Below, one piece after another: positions 1 to 8,396 of a stretch of 64,000 nt of DNA (position 1 is its first letter; each line of letters begins with the position of its first letter). This DNA is from an uncultured Ruminococcus sp. (GTDB lineage: Bacteria > Bacillota > Clostridia > Lachnospirales > Lachnospiraceae), in contig UQKK01000005.1 of NCBI GenBank assembly GCA_900541505.1, positions 1-64,000 of the forward strand. The letters are read 5' to 3'. The notes under the pieces are model-generated. The model was not told the origin of the DNA. It saw only the letters and a program-made list of their open reading frames with translations, and did no database searches. The position numbers were made by a program, and so were the translations under genes.

Positions 1-57
1 TTCTTTGTATGTAGTTTTGAAGGTACATAAGGTTTTTGGAATATGGAATGAGAAGAG

Positions 58-85
58 ACAGTATCAGTGATGGTACTGTTTTTTT
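58..85 (+). terminator. Rho-independent terminator of an upstream gene
   Basis: Arms ACAGTA and TACTGT flank a ten-base loop and are followed directly by a run of seven T. It would end a transcript entering from the left edge of the window. No gene for it is visible in the first 57 bases. Confidence 0.7.
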
Positions 86-215
86 AATATCTGGTGCTTT
101 GTATTTTGCATTTTAACCTTGCGCGCTTCGCATAATCTTTAGAGCAGTTCACATTCCTTCGATGTTATTTTATCTCCGTTTCGGATAATTTTCCTGTTTT
201 TAAAAGTATTAACCA

Positions 216-244
216 TTGAAAAAGACAGCTCTTTATATTATAAT
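216..244 (+). promoter_or_regulatory. Sigma-A-type promoter of the MarR/radical-SAM cassette
   Basis: TTGAAA (216-221), a 17-base spacer and a perfect TATAAT (239-244). Transcription would start near 251, which excludes any start codon before that and supports the ATG at 288 for the MarR gene. The preceding 86-215 holds no recognisable gene. Confidence 0.75.
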
Positions 245-287
245 AAAGTCAAATATCAGACTGTCAAATATTGTGTGGAGGGGTACT

Positions 288-749
288 ATGAATCGAGAAG
301 AGGTAAGAGGATATGTGAATCAGTACTGTGAACTGCGGGATGTTCAATATGCCGCCTATGAGATGTACGCGAGGAGGCACAATCTGACTGCCAGGGAATT
401 GTTTGTGCTGGATATCATCTGGTTTGCGCCCGATGGTTGTCTGCAGTCGGACATATGTAAGCGGCTGTCTGCGACGAAACAGACTATCAGCGCCATTATT
501 AAAAAGTTCCTGAAGCAGGGATATGTCTCATTGACGGAATCGAAAGAGGACCGCCGAAATAAAATCGTCCGTTTTACAGAGGCGGGAATCGAATATACGA
601 AGAACATCATACCCCCTGCCGCCAATGCGGAGATAGACGCTATGAGTGAACTTTCAGGGGAAGATATTGCGGAACTGGTGCGCCTTACTACACTGTTTTC
701 CCATTGTATGAAGGAGAAGTTCGATAATATAGGGGAGGTGGAAAAATGA
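288..749 (+). CDS. MarR-family transcriptional regulator
   Basis: A 153-residue winged-helix regulator. The recognition-helix and wing region carries the MarR pattern: AKQTISAII, then KEDRRNKIVRFTEAG, matching the family D-R-x-K...T-x-x-G signature. The start at 288 is chosen because GGAGGGG lies just upstream and the promoter at 216-244 rules out the longer reading frame. Its stop overlaps the next ATG by four bases, so it is translationally coupled to the two radical-SAM-type genes downstream. That three-gene order (MarR regulator plus two radical SAM proteins) matches what is annotated in many Firmicutes as a radical SAM mobile pair system. It probably represses its own operon; the ligand is unknown. 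Confidence 0.85.
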   Translation: MNREEVRGYVNQYCELRDVQYAAYEMYARRHNLTARELFVLDIIWFAPDGCLQSDICKRLSATKQTISAIIKKFLKQGYVSLTESKEDRRNKIVRFTEAGIEYTKNIIPPAANAEIDAMSELSGEDIAELVRLTTLFSHCMKEKFDNIGEVEK

Positions 750-1660
750 TTCTCAATACAGGCGGGCGGACCGATACGGTACAATACTATACCGAATGGC
801 TGCTGAGACGGTTTGAAGAAGGATATGTCCTGTCGCGCAACCCACTGTTTCCAAATAAGGTTACACGCTATGAGCTTACACCGGACAAGGTGGACTGTGT
901 TGTTTTCTGCTCCAAGGATTATAAGCCGATACTGCCGCGTCTGCATGAGATTACGGACCGTTTTCACACATATTTTCACTATACGATTACAGCGTACGGC
1001 AAAGAGATTGAGCCGGGAGTTCCCTCTGTCGAGGAGAGCATCCGGACATTGAAGGAATTGTCGGCACAAGTTGGCAGAGAGCGCATCGCATGGAGATACG
1101 ACCCCGTCCTGCTGACGGATACATATACCATTGAACATCATCTGGAGACGTTTGAAAAAATGGCGGAAGAAATTGCCCCGCATATTGACCGCTGTATTTT
1201 CAGTTTTGTAGAAATGTATAGGAAGCTGGAAACAAATATGCCGGAGCTCATAGCGCTGACGGAGGAAGACAAGGATACTTTGGCGCGCGGACTCGGGGAG
1301 ATTGCCGATAAACATGGGATTTTCCTCCAGACCTGCGGTACAAACGGTGATTTTTCCCGGTATGGCATACACGCTTCCGGCTGCATGACCCTTGACATTT
1401 TAGGCAGGGCAAATGGTATTACTTTTAAAAATCTGAAACACAGAGGTATGCGGGAGGGATGCCATTGCATAGAGAGCCGTGACATCGGCGCCTATGATAC
1501 CTGTCTGAACGGGTGCAAGTACTGTTATGCCAACAAAAGTCCGAAGAAAGCACGGGAAAATTTCAAGTTCCATGACCCGGCTTCTCCTCTTCTTATGGGG
1601 CATCTGAAAGACACGGATACGGTGCAGCAGGGAGCACAAAAATCTTTCAGGAAAGGATAG
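746..1660 (+). CDS. DUF1848-family radical-SAM-type protein
   Basis: A 304-residue protein of the DUF1848 type (family recognised from overall sequence character, e.g. VDCVVFCSKDYKPIL and the YDPVLLTDTY segment). Near the C-terminus is a cysteine cluster CLNGCKYCYANKSP (C-x3-C-x2-C), the spacing of a radical-SAM 4Fe-4S site but at the opposite end from classic radical SAM enzymes. The start overlaps the MarR stop (ATGA). The partner gene at 1691 carries almost the same GCKYCYA motif, so the two proteins probably bind similar clusters and work as a pair. No substrate can be assigned. Confidence 0.8.
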   Translation: MILNTGGRTDTVQYYTEWLLRRFEEGYVLSRNPLFPNKVTRYELTPDKVDCVVFCSKDYKPILPRLHEITDRFHTYFHYTITAYGKEIEPGVPSVEESIRTLKELSAQVGRERIAWRYDPVLLTDTYTIEHHLETFEKMAEEIAPHIDRCIFSFVEMYRKLETNMPELIALTEEDKDTLARGLGEIADKHGIFLQTCGTNGDFSRYGIHASGCMTLDILGRANGITFKNLKHRGMREGCHCIESRDIGAYDTCLNGCKYCYANKSPKKARENFKFHDPASPLLMGHLKDTDTVQQGAQKSFRKG

Positions 1661-1690
1661 ATAACGTCTCTGTACACGGACACGAAAGTT

Positions 1691-2596
1691 ATGAGTGAAT
1701 TAGTAATCAACGAAATCCAGGTAAAAAGTATTATGTCAAAATCAAATCTGCCTGTGTGCGAATATTCGGTCAATCCGTATGTGGGATGTACACATGGCTG
1801 CAAGTACTGTTATGCGTCCTTTATGAAACGGTTTACGGGACATGCGGAGCCCTGGGGTACGTTTCTGGATGTAAAATACTGGAAGGAGATAAAAAATCCC
1901 CGGAAATATGCGGGCAGGGAGTTGTTTATCGGTTCGGTGACAGACCCTTATAACCCGCAGGAAGAGACCTTTGGACGCACGAGAGAGCTTCTCACCCAGC
2001 TAAGGGGAAGCGGCGCGAAGCTCAGTATTGCCACAAAAAGTGATTTGATACTGCGAGATTTGGATTTGATAAAAAGTTTTCCCCAGGCGCGTGTATCCTG
2101 GTCTATCAACACATTAGATGAAGGATTCAAAAGAGATATGGATGATGCGGTGTCCATTGAGAGGCGGCTCGCCGCCATGGAGACGTTTCACCGGGAAGGG
2201 ATTCGCACCACTTGCTTTATTTCTCCTATTTTTCCGGGAATTACAGATGTTGAGGCAATCATTGAGCGGGCGAAGGACAATTGCAATCTGATTTGGCTGG
2301 AAAATCTCAACCTGCGGGGAGGATATAAAACAGTTATCATGGAGTATATCAAAGAAAAATATCCGCAGCTGTTTCCCCTTTATCATGCGATTTATACGAG
2401 AAAGGACCGCAGCTACTGGGAACAGCTCGACGCAAGCCTAAAAGTGTATACGTCCCGGATTGGTCTTGACTATGTGACAAACGATGACAGTATGAAAAGA
2501 CCATTTGAGGCGCCGCCTGTGGTGGTGAATTATTTCTATCATGAGGAAATCAAGAAATCAGCGAAAAAGGATACCATGCAGCAGACACCTGTTTAG
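1691..2596 (+). CDS. Radical SAM protein, SplB-like, second member of the mobile pair
   Basis: A 301-residue radical SAM protein. The cluster-binding motif GCTHGCKYCYASF (C-x3-C-x2-C) lies about 35 residues in, followed by an SPL-like segment (FTGHAEPWGTF and later FIGSVTDPYNPQE) typical of the Rv2578c/PA0069-type radical SAM family related to spore photoproduct lyase. It lies 30 bases after the DUF1848 gene in the same operon. The ATG at 1691 lacks a strong ribosome site, so translation may depend on the upstream gene. Function is unknown; a DNA- or RNA-repair-like role is only suggested by family resemblance. Confidence 0.85.
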   Translation: MSELVINEIQVKSIMSKSNLPVCEYSVNPYVGCTHGCKYCYASFMKRFTGHAEPWGTFLDVKYWKEIKNPRKYAGRELFIGSVTDPYNPQEETFGRTRELLTQLRGSGAKLSIATKSDLILRDLDLIKSFPQARVSWSINTLDEGFKRDMDDAVSIERRLAAMETFHREGIRTTCFISPIFPGITDVEAIIERAKDNCNLIWLENLNLRGGYKTVIMEYIKEKYPQLFPLYHAIYTRKDRSYWEQLDASLKVYTSRIGLDYVTNDDSMKRPFEAPPVVVNYFYHEEIKKSAKKDTMQQTPV

Positions 2597-2631
2597 CGCT
2601 GAACAGGAGAAAAAGTACGGAGGTGAACACT

Positions 2632-3459
2632 ATGCCGGAACTGCCGGAAGTGGAAACGATAAAACGAGTGATTGAGCCGCAGATACAAGGCTTGGAGATA
2701 AAAAGAGTAACGGTAAACCACCCGGATGTGATTGCGCATCCTCAATCGGAGGCATTTTGTAAAATCTTGGGCGGACAGGTGTTTTCCGGTATGGAACGCA
2801 GGGGAAAATATCTGATTTTTATATTGGAGGGCGGCGGACGCATTGTCCTGCATTTGCGGATGACAGGATGCCTTCTGTTAGCTCCCGCAGATTTACCGGA
2901 AGAAAAACATACGCACCTTATCTTCGAGTTGGAAAATGGAAAGGAATTACGATTTTCTGATACGCGCCGTTTTGGGCGGCTGTGGCTGCTACAAGAAGGG
3001 GAGCCGGATACCTATACCGGAATGGAAAAACTGGGATTGGAGCCGTTTTCTCCGGATGTTACTGCCGATTATCTCAGCCAGTGTTTCGGGAAACGAAAAA
3101 AAGCGATAAAAGAGTGCTTGCTGGAGCAGAGCGGGATTGCGGGGATTGGGAATATCTATTCCGATGAAATTTTGTTCACAGCGGGAATCTATCCTGCCCG
3201 CCCAGCAAATTCTCTGAAAAGCAAAGAGTGGCAGAGACTGGCGGAAGTAATTCCAGAGCGCCTCTCCTATTTTATCGAGAAAAACAGCCTGACACCGGAA
3301 GAATATTTGCGGGGAAAAGGGCGAGATTACCGAAATACGCCATATCTTCAAGCTTACGGACACGAGGGGGAGAACTGCCCGGTTTGCGGAGAGACTCTTA
3401 TGCGCAGAGTGATTGGCGGCAGGAGCAGCACCTTCTGTCCACATTGCCAGAAGAAATAA
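2632..3459 (+). CDS. mutM: Formamidopyrimidine-DNA glycosylase (Fpg/MutM)
   Basis: A bifunctional DNA glycosylase/AP lyase that removes 8-oxoguanine and ring-opened purines. The start is the ATG at 2632, because the mature N-terminus must be Pro (MPELPEVE): Pro2 is the Schiff-base nucleophile and Glu3 the acid. A GTG nine bases upstream would bury it. A good ribosome site (ACGGAGGTG) fits. The C-terminal zinc finger is intact, with CPVCGETL and FCPHCQ. Length 275 residues is normal. It follows the radical SAM gene by 35 bases and may be co-transcribed with it. Confidence 0.95.
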   Translation: MPELPEVETIKRVIEPQIQGLEIKRVTVNHPDVIAHPQSEAFCKILGGQVFSGMERRGKYLIFILEGGGRIVLHLRMTGCLLLAPADLPEEKHTHLIFELENGKELRFSDTRRFGRLWLLQEGEPDTYTGMEKLGLEPFSPDVTADYLSQCFGKRKKAIKECLLEQSGIAGIGNIYSDEILFTAGIYPARPANSLKSKEWQRLAEVIPERLSYFIEKNSLTPEEYLRGKGRDYRNTPYLQAYGHEGENCPVCGETLMRRVIGGRSSTFCPHCQKK

Positions 3460-3497
3460 AGAGGGGATAAAATTTGTGATATGCACTTGACATAGCT

Positions 3498-3535
3498 GCG
3501 CTTCGGCGCGGGAATGCGCGAACCCCATTCTTTTT
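3498..3535 (+). terminator. Possible terminator after mutM
   Basis: A small GCGC-TTCG-GCGC hairpin and an adjoining GGG...CCC pairing are followed by TTCTTTTT. The stems are short, so the assignment is tentative. Confidence 0.4.
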
Positions 3536-3628
3536 AAATTCTTTTTTGGTTTGACAGGTTTCTTCTTTTTTCTCTTATCGGATGTGCTAAACTGTGGCAT
3601 GCCCAACAGGGAAAAAGGAGGACAAGCA

Positions 3629-4465
3629 ATGAAAAAAAAGAAACAATATTGGATTGTGGCGCTGGTGGTCGCGCTGATTGCCGCTATCGGAGCAGGTTAT
3701 TATGTGTATATGAATCGCTTTAATGCCAGCGAGTACGTCAAAGCCGTATTGGATGTATCCTATAAAAATAAAACAGAGGAGTACATAGCGCTGACGGATA
3801 CACCGAAGGAGGAGGCAGAACAGATTTTTGAGAAAAACCTGGATGTGACGATGGAAGAATTTGATTCTCTGAATCTTCCGGATGAACTGTCTGCAAAATA
3901 CAGGGAATTATTCGGAAATATTGCCGGGAAGGTCAGCTATACGGTGGGGCAGGCACAGAAAGACAAGGAAGGCAATTATACGGTTGAAGTGATGGTTAAG
4001 CCAATCACTTTGTTTGAAGATACATATGCAACCTTCCAGCAGAAGGCAAAAGAATATGCGGAGCAGGTTTCCAACGATGTGATGGCAGGAGCGGAAATGC
4101 CCTCCGACGAACAGATGCAAAATGATGTGTATCAGATTTATTATGATGTATTGATGGAAGAATGGAACCAGGGACTTCAGTACGGGGAGGCAGTGAATGT
4201 CACGCTTCATGTGGTAAAGGCAGAAGACGGAGAATATAAAATCAAGGATGAAGATATGAAGGCATTGGACGCTGCCCTCATATCAGAAGCAAAATCCGAG
4301 GCGGAGGAGAGTGCGGAGTCGGATTCGGCGGAAGAGAAGGGCACCGGGACAGATTCGGCGGAAGAAGAAGTCTCTGGAGCAGATTCAGAGGGAGAGGAAG
4401 CCTCTGAAACGGACTCGGTGGAAACAAAAGATTCCGGGACAGAGGAAGCTTCCGGCTCAGAGTAA
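3629..4465 (+). CDS. Membrane-anchored extracytoplasmic protein with acidic repeat tail
   Basis: A 278-residue protein of unrecognised family. The ATG at 3629 follows a strong AAAGGAGG; residues 1-6 are MKKKKQ and residues 7-26 form a hydrophobic anchor (WIVALVVALIAAIGAGYYVY), with no lipobox, so it is probably an uncleaved N-terminal anchor with the rest outside the cell. The middle part (about residues 30-215) is soluble and helical in character, resembling DUF5105-like secreted proteins, although that is a weak impression. The tail is made of four 10-residue acidic Ser-rich units (DSAEEKGTGT, DSAEEEVSGA, DSEGEEASET, DSVETKDSGT). Its last nine bases overlap the convergent reductase gene. 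Confidence 0.75.
   Translation: MKKKKQYWIVALVVALIAAIGAGYYVYMNRFNASEYVKAVLDVSYKNKTEEYIALTDTPKEEAEQIFEKNLDVTMEEFDSLNLPDELSAKYRELFGNIAGKVSYTVGQAQKDKEGNYTVEVMVKPITLFEDTYATFQQKAKEYAEQVSNDVMAGAEMPSDEQMQNDVYQIYYDVLMEEWNQGLQYGEAVNVTLHVVKAEDGEYKIKDEDMKALDAALISEAKSEAEESAESDSAEEKGTGTDSAEEEVSGADSEGEEASETDSVETKDSGTEEASGSE
4322..4441 (+). repeat. Four in-frame 30-bp tandem repeats
   Basis: Four contiguous 30-base units start at 4322, 4352, 4382 and 4412, each beginning GATTC or GACTC and encoding a DS-led 10-residue acidic block. Units 1 and 2 share their first 14 bases; units 3 and 4 have diverged. This is a coding minisatellite in the tail of the anchored protein at 3629-4465. Confidence 0.85.
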
Positions 4466-6010
4466 ATACGCTTCCGCGGTATCGCAGATTAGGCGGGTTT
4501 CCTCATGATTTAAAGATTCTTTGCCGGAGAGGTCCAGTCCAAGAGCGGACAGGCGCTGGGCGAGTTCTATCATAAATGCAGGAATCCGTTCCTGCGCAAT
4601 CATGCCGATTGGCGTACCGAATGTTTCCATTTTTACCTTTTCACAGCCTGCAGCATGAAGGTTAAAAGCGGAGATAGGGTGTTTGTCCAGCACTTTCACA
4701 CATCCGTGAAACCCCAGAACTCCGATTTGATGGGTGCCGCAGGAGGAAGGACAGCCGGAAATATGGATTTGCGGAAGCAGATGTTCCGGTGCTTTGGCTG
4801 CCCGGAGAGCTTTGATGATTTCCCGCAGCAGTTTCTGGGAATCGCGAAGTCCAATCTGGCAGATAGATGCCCCGATACAGGCGACAGAAGATTGCAGCGC
4901 TGACTTGGCGGAATCTTCTGTCGCTTTTGCTACGTTTAGTGCCTCATCTCCGGTCAGATTGATGATATACATCCCTTCATCGGGAGTGAGACGCAGTTCG
5001 GCAGCCTCTATTTTTTCAATAAGAGCGCAGAGCTTTACAAAATTTTCCGGTGAAGGGCAGCCGCCTATGGGGTGGTAAGAGACTGCATAGAGTCCCGGCT
5101 GCTTTTGGTGAAGGATACGCTCGCCTGCCGCCGGGATGAGAGAGCCTGTCTTACGTACTTCCAGGGGAGCAGGGGAAAGGTGTAAATCTCTGCCGGAAGA
5201 ATAAACATGGGATAAAGTTTCCCGGTATGCTTTGATATAGCCTTCCTCGCCGAGCGTTTCCTGCATATAGCGGGTGCGCGCCTTTGCCCGGTTCTCATAA
5301 TTTCCGTGGGCGATGAACAAATCCCGCATAGCCCGGATGTGGTATAAAATGTCAGACGGAGATATATGGTCGGCAACTTTTAAGCCAAGCCGTGGATTTT
5401 TTCCCAAACCACCGGCACTGTACACGTCAAATGTGCCGTCAGGACAGGCGAGAAAACCGAGGTCACGGAATGTCACATGCGTGTCATTGGAAACTCCATT
5501 GGAAAAACCGATTTTCAGTTTGCGAGGCATCTTTGTCTCCTGTATAAAAGAAAGCACATATTGTTCTGCGGTAAGCGCATAAGGCAGGACATCGAACGCC
5601 TCTTTCGGTTCCACACCGGAAAGCGGTGAGACCATGATATTGCGGGGATAATCGCCGCCTCCTCCCATGGTGACGATTCCGCAGCCCAGAGCTTTCTCCA
5701 TGATTTCAGATACTGCCAGCGGCGTGAGGTTGTGAAACTGAATGGTCTGACAGGTAGTCAGATGGATGAGGTTTAGATGGTATGTCTCAATACACTGGCA
5801 TATAAACTTCATTTTCTCACGGGTTATGCGCCCTCCGGTCAGACGCAGGCGCAGCATATTGGTGTTTCCGTCCCTCTGGGCGTAACTTCCGTAAATGCCG
5901 GAAAAATGTTTGTAGTCTGCTTTGTTCATTTTGCCATTATAGAAATCCGTGGTCTTTTCCCTGAAAAGTTCCAAATCTTTTTCCCATATATCCTTTGAAT
6001 TTGTCTGCAT
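4457..6010 (-). CDS. Siroheme nitrite/sulfite reductase family protein
   Basis: A 517-residue protein of the ferredoxin-type nitrite/sulfite reductase family. The four siroheme/4Fe-4S cysteines are present as ACIGASIC (C-x5-C) and GCPSSCG (C-x3-C), and the two-fold ferrodoxin-like repeats typical of the family are visible (GGRITREKMKF near the N-terminus; HPIGGCPSPENF midway). The length fits the NirA/SirA class. The ribosome site AAAGGGG precedes the ATG at 6010. No siroheme or assimilation genes adjoin it, so nitrite versus sulfite cannot be decided. Its 3' end overlaps the convergent gene by nine bases. Confidence 0.85.
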   Translation of the reverse strand: MQTNSKDIWEKDLELFREKTTDFYNGKMNKADYKHFSGIYGSYAQRDGNTNMLRLRLTGGRITREKMKFICQCIETYHLNLIHLTTCQTIQFHNLTPLAVSEIMEKALGCGIVTMGGGGDYPRNIMVSPLSGVEPKEAFDVLPYALTAEQYVLSFIQETKMPRKLKIGFSNGVSNDTHVTFRDLGFLACPDGTFDVYSAGGLGKNPRLGLKVADHISPSDILYHIRAMRDLFIAHGNYENRAKARTRYMQETLGEEGYIKAYRETLSHVYSSGRDLHLSPAPLEVRKTGSLIPAAGERILHQKQPGLYAVSYHPIGGCPSPENFVKLCALIEKIEAAELRLTPDEGMYIINLTGDEALNVAKATEDSAKSALQSSVACIGASICQIGLRDSQKLLREIIKALRAAKAPEHLLPQIHISGCPSSCGTHQIGVLGFHGCVKVLDKHPISAFNLHAAGCEKVKMETFGTPIGMIAQERIPAFMIELAQRLSALGLDLSGKESLNHEETRLICDTAEAYLL

Positions 6011-6358
6011 ATAAATCCCCTTTATTTTATAACCTTCAAGACTCGCTCGTGAGACTTGCGTGTGAAGTTCATGTTGCGAATAGTACGACTAATTTTTTTA
6101 TGAGTTGCTGCGCGTCCTCGCAAAGCGTATATCAGGCAGCAGTGTACTGCATCCATGAAAGAAAGGATACCCAGTTGGAAAAGATTTATGAGTTGAAAAC
6201 TGAAAAGTGATAAAATCTGAATCGATACCGGAAAAGCGACATAGTGCGGGGCAGTTTAGAAAACGTAATTTAGCAACACCCAGAAACAAGCATTCTAAAT
6301 AAGCTGTTGCGAAAAAGTTGAAGTATAAAGAAATAAGGTGAGTTTAAGAAAAATTAAT
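6011..6358. other. Intergenic region, no gene recognised
   Basis: The region between the reductase and the Rpn gene. Small reading frames across it show no recognisable protein character. On the minus strand a TTATAAAA element sits about 20 bases upstream of the reductase ATG and may be its -10 region. Nothing else is supported. Confidence 0.5.
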
Positions 6359-6386
6359 TTGAAATTTATGTGCCGCATGCTATACT
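6359..6386 (+). promoter_or_regulatory. Promoter of the Rpn-type nuclease gene
   Basis: TTGAAA (6359-6364), a 16-base spacer and TATACT (6381-6386), 38 bases before the chosen ATG. Confidence 0.65.
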
Positions 6387-6423
6387 TTTCTTATAGGATT
6401 CCTCTGTGCAGACGGAGGATACA

Positions 6424-7293
6424 ATGCACAAGAAAAAATTACAGGAACTTACCATTAAAGACAATTTTATGTTCGGGGCAGTTATGACAGACCCCGAAAA
6501 CTGTCGGCTATTTCTGGAAAGGGCGTTGGGTTTTTCTATCGCTCATGTGGAGGTCAGTAAAGAAAAAAGTATAGTCTACCACCCGGAGTATAAAGGGATT
6601 CGCCTGGACGTCTATGCCAGAGACAACCAAAATACTCACTACAACGTGGAAATGCAGATGCTAAGGCATCCGGCGCTTGGGAAACGCAGCAGGTACTACC
6701 ACAGCCAAATTGATATGGAATTGCTGCTCAGCGGAATGGACTATGAAGAACTCCCTGAAACTTATGTCATTTTCATCTGTGATTTTGACCCGTTTAACAA
6801 GAGGAAATATTGCTATACCTTTGATACTACATGCAGGGAGGATATCACGATTTCCTCCGATGAGGAAAGACATACGATTTTTTTAAGCACCTGCGGAGAG
6901 AACGAGGAGGATATCCCAAAGCCTTTGCTGAAATTTTTGAAGTTTGTAAAAGCGAATCTCAAGGAGAGCACGGAAGATTTTGGCGACGACTACGTTCAAA
7001 GACTCCAGGACAGCATCCGGCAGATTAAGAGCGAACGGGAAATGGAGGAGAGATATATGATATTGGAACAAATGCTCAAGGATGAACGCCGAGAGGGGCG
7101 AAGCGAAGGTCGTATCAGCGGTATATCAGAAAGTCTCTTATCACTTCTGGAAGTAAAGTTTGGCGCTGTTCCAGAAGAACTGCGTGAAAAAATCAACAGC
7201 GTCCAGGACTCTTCCGCTTTAAATGAGTGGTTTAAACTTGCTGCGAAAGCGGAGTCGCTCGAAGATTTCCAAAAAGAAATCGCTGTCTTCTGA
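6424..7293 (+). CDS. Rpn-family PD-(D/E)XK nuclease / putative transposase-like protein
   Basis: A 289-residue protein of the Rpn (recombination-promoting nuclease, formerly 'PDDEXK transposase') family. The N-terminal signature KDNFMFGAVMTDPENCRLFL is characteristic, and the nuclease core is visible as RLDVYARD followed by YNVEMQM, supplying the Asp and Glu-x-Gln metal ligands. The C-terminal third is helical and charged (REGRSEGRISG, EVKFGAVPEEL), as usual for these proteins. The ATG at 6424 is preferred over a GTG at 6406 because ACGGAGGAT lies correctly spaced before it. These proteins nick DNA and stimulate RecA-independent recombination; genomes of this type often carry many paralogues. 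It has its own promoter and stands alone. Confidence 0.85.
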   Translation: MHKKKLQELTIKDNFMFGAVMTDPENCRLFLERALGFSIAHVEVSKEKSIVYHPEYKGIRLDVYARDNQNTHYNVEMQMLRHPALGKRSRYYHSQIDMELLLSGMDYEELPETYVIFICDFDPFNKRKYCYTFDTTCREDITISSDEERHTIFLSTCGENEEDIPKPLLKFLKFVKANLKESTEDFGDDYVQRLQDSIRQIKSEREMEERYMILEQMLKDERREGRSEGRISGISESLLSLLEVKFGAVPEELREKINSVQDSSALNEWFKLAAKAESLEDFQKEIAVF

Positions 7294-7502
7294 CGGACAG
7301 TATATACAGGATTTTCAATATTTGTTTATTATTTAAGAAACACTCTTATAAGTCTGTGGGGGAAGAAAAGATACTGCCTGATACAGGTTTATCTTTCACC
7401 CCGTCACAAGCATATTTGTCACTGATTCACTGCCGTTTCCGGCATATTTCAAGAAAAGTTACAGAGGAATCCTATTTAAGTAAAGAAACGATTTGTCAAA
7501 AT
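7294..7502. other. Intergenic region with nothing recognisable
   Basis: An AT-rich stretch between the Rpn gene and the tRNA terminator. No gene, repeat or strong hairpin was seen. Confidence 0.5.
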
Positions 7503-7544
7503 AAAAAAATAGTACAAACGTATTGATTTCTCACGTTTGTACTA
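7503..7544 (-). terminator. Terminator of the tRNA-Trp transcript
   Basis: A perfect 12-bp stem (TAGTACAAACGT at 7510-7521 with ACGTTTGTACTA at 7533-7544) around an 11-base loop. On the minus strand it is followed by seven T (7503-7509). It lies about 80 bases downstream of the tRNA. Confidence 0.85.
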
Positions 7545-7626
7545 TCTAATCATTAACCGTATTCATTTTTTGTCAGCTGTCAATTATAAACTACCCGACA
7601 ACTCTCTATTTCTAACGGTTTGTGAA

Positions 7627-7697
7627 CAGGGGATGAGAGAATCGAACTCCCACCAAAGGTTTTGGAGACCCCTATCATACCATTTGACCAATCCCCT
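7627..7697 (-). tRNA. tRNA-Trp (anticodon CCA)
   Basis: A 71-nt cloverleaf read on the minus strand: acceptor AGGGGAT/ATCCCCT (7 bp, discriminator G), D stem GTCA/TGAT with loop AATGGTA, anticodon stem GGGGT/ACCTT with loop CTCCAAA, a 4-nt variable region, and T stem GGGAG/CTCTC with loop TTCGATT. The loop puts CCA at positions 34-36, reading UGG. The anticodon stem has two G-U pairs and the T stem one. The 3' CCA is not encoded (GTTCACA follows the acceptor). The gene has a consensus promoter upstream and a terminator downstream, so it is monocistronic. Confidence 0.9.
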
Positions 7698-7732
7698 ATT
7701 TTATGAGTGACTGTTTTATCAGCCACTCGATT

Positions 7733-7761
7733 ATTATACTTTGGCTTTCCCTGATTGTCAA
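7733..7761 (-). promoter_or_regulatory. Consensus promoter of tRNA-Trp
   Basis: On the minus strand, TTGACA (7756-7761), a 17-base spacer and TATAAT (7733-7738): both hexamers are perfect. The tRNA 5' end lies 36 bases beyond the -10. Confidence 0.9.
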
Positions 7762-7901
7762 GCGATTTTATCATTTTCCTGCTATTTTTCACTTCAGTAG
7801 TTTCAGACAGTCATCATTATTGCGGCAATGGCAGTCTCAGCGATTCCTTTCTCTTGAAAATCTGATAACACAGAACGATAGGAACAACAATCGTGGTCTG
7901 G

Positions 7902-8260
7902 TCATAATGATAATGTTTTCTCATAACAATCATCGATTAATATGCAATCGCATCCGCACCTCTTACACATTTCAAGATAGTGCAGATTATCTTGAATGAC
8001 AGATTCTCTGGTACACCATGTATCGTCAATCGGCTGTTCGATTTATTTTCAATGGCGGTCTTTACCATTTCCCGGACAATGGGCCAGAGGTAATCCCGGA
8101 GAGCGTCATCGTCTTCGGGAGTTAAATTTGTATTTTTGCTGCGTATAAGCCCCATTTTCAGAAGGTCTATAGATAAATAGGGATATTTATATTTTTCAAG
8201 AAGCTGCTGAGCTAACAGAGTCTTGCCCGTATGTGAGGCGCCTGTGATTAAAATGACCAT
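7902..8260 (-). pseudogene. Remnant of a P-loop AAA/kinase-like protein
   Basis: The intact-looking frame encodes 107 residues starting MVILITGASHTGKTLLAQQL, a Walker A P-loop (GASHTGKT), followed by a conserved-looking stretch to about residue 75 (KTAIENK). After that the frame becomes unlike protein. A different minus-strand frame continues with QDNLHYLEMCK and CILIDDCYEKTLSL to a TGA at 7902-7904, which reads like the C-terminal end of the same family. The centre of a protein normally near 190 residues is missing. This is best explained by an internal deletion plus frame change. The adjacent 5' ribosome site GGAGGATAA is still good, so a short product could still be made. Confidence 0.7.
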
Positions 8261-8396
8261 TTTATCCTCCTACTGGAAATTATGAATAACTTGCTTTTTG
8301 ATTATACAGCTTTTGAGAGAAGGAGTCACGGGATGTATAAAAATCAATAAAGACTTTTAGTGATGGAACGATAAATTGTGTAGACAAATTCTCATA

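Noticed and set aside
356..1372. A 338-codon open frame on the minus strand
   Set aside because: It is antisense to the MarR and DUF1848 genes, has no family character and no ribosome site or promoter of its own.
5995..6210. A 71-codon frame between the reductase and Rpn genes
   Set aside because: No ribosome site, no family likeness, and it spans the reductase promoter region.
7294..8260. Attachment sites of an integrated element at tRNA-Trp
   Set aside because: No integrase was found and no second copy of the tRNA 3' end was seen near 19.9-20.2 kb.
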